Below are positions 5,020-5,354 of a stretch of 5,354 nucleotides of DNA, piece after piece (position 1 is the first letter of the stretch; every line of letters begins with the position of its first letter). The notes below the pieces were generated by a model, which did not search any database, had not been told where the DNA came from, and worked only from the letters and a program-made list of their open reading frames with translations. This DNA is from Actinomycetota bacterium (GTDB lineage Bacteria; Actinomycetota; Thermoleophilia; Gaiellales; Gaiellaceae): NCBI GenBank assembly GCA_013697465.1, contig JACCWU010000251.1, forward strand, positions 1-5,354, given 5' to 3'. The position numbers were made by a program, and so were the translations under genes.

Positions 5020-5354
5020 CAGAGCGTCAGCGTCTCACCCGGCTCGGGCGAGAGCACCTCGACACCCGGCGGCGCGAGCTCGCGCAGCGCGTCCGGTGTC
5101 CCCGTGAGAAGCGGGAACGTCCCGTAGTGGCAGGGAACGCAGCGGGAGACGCTGAGCAGCTCGAGCGCGACCGCCGCCTCGCGCGGCCCCATCGTGTAGT
5201 GGTCGCCGATCGGAAGCACGGCGACGTCGGGTGCGTAGATGCGCCTGATCAAGGACATGTCCCAGAAGACGTTCGTGTCGCCGGCGAAGTAGATCTTGAA
5301 GCCGTCCTCGAGCTCCAAGACGACACCCGCAGCTTCACCCGCATACGTGCCGTC
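5019..5354 (-). CDS. UPF0173/UlaG-like metal-dependent hydrolase, C-terminal part
   Basis: This is the last 111 residues of a metallo-beta-lactamase-fold hydrolase of the UPF0173 family (B. subtilis YtkL, related to UlaG). The visible part reads in frame from the window edge. It contains GEAAGVVLEL, the metal-site motif YFAGDTNVFWDMSLI, PDVAVLPIGDHYTMGPREAA, PCHYGTFPLL with the late conserved His, and the family's C-terminal GETLTL. These blocks line up one for one with what I recall of YtkL (AGDTALFSDM, LPIGDNFTMGP, PMHYNTFP, GESITL). The N-terminal HxHxDH metal motif must lie beyond the right edge. A TTG at 5318 is an internal codon, not the start. Family members are soluble cytoplasmic proteins, and the natural substrate of UPF0173 is not established as far as I know. 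It is the upstream gene of a minus-strand cluster with the 89-residue protein and the DUF1028 protein. Confidence 0.93.
   Translation of the reverse strand, partial: DGTYAGEAAGVVLELEDGFKIYFAGDTNVFWDMSLIRRIYAPDVAVLPIGDHYTMGPREAAVALELLSVSRCVPCHYGTFPLLTGTPDALRELAPPGVEVLSPEPGETLTL

Overview
This window is high-GC bacterial DNA, densely coded on both strands. Every gene has GC-rich third codon positions and a long mirror-image open frame on the opposite strand. The gene content suggests an actinobacterium-like organism, perhaps of the Thermoleophilia/Gaiellales type. The signs are a futalosine-pathway menaquinone enzyme, an exported protein with decapeptide repeats and a short collagen-like patch, an Mrp-family ATPase and a DUF1028 protein. 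The taxonomic guess is inference. Almost none of the starts has a convincing Shine-Dalgarno sequence, which suits a lineage that often uses leaderless or SD-independent initiation.

Layout from left to right: (1) 1-499, minus, the N-terminal 166 residues of a PcaF/PaaJ-type thiolase that runs off the left edge. (2) 511-1338, minus, an MqnA/MqnD-family protein most like MqnD (1,4-dihydroxy-6-naphthoate synthase), 11 bp upstream of the thiolase. (3) 1398-1434, a strong imperfect palindrome (11-bp stem) in the gap between minus-strand genes; it may be a dispersed repeat. (4) 1435-2049, minus, a secreted protein with decapeptide repeats and a collagen-like tract. (5) 2050-2104, a 55-bp divergent promoter region. 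(6) 2105-3190, plus, an Mrp/ApbC-type P-loop Fe-S carrier with a MIP18 N-domain but no CxxC motif. (7) 3222-3956, plus, an unusually short malate/L-lactate dehydrogenase-family (Ldh_2) protein, 31 bp after mrp. (8) 3957-5354, minus, a tight cluster: a UPF0173/UlaG-like metallo-hydrolase (partial, runs off the right edge), an unrecognised 89-residue protein overlapping it by one base, and a DUF1028 Ntn-hydrolase-like protein 4 bp further on.

The stop codons of the Ldh-like gene and the DUF1028 gene abut with no base between them. I see no phage, transposase, CRISPR array, tRNA or rRNA. Most of the window is ordinary chromosomal housekeeping and accessory metabolism. The points most worth a second look are the hairpin element, the cysteine-poor Mrp protein, the shortened Ldh_2 protein and the uncharacterised three-gene minus cluster. 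I do not see a convincing new multi-gene defence or mobile system.
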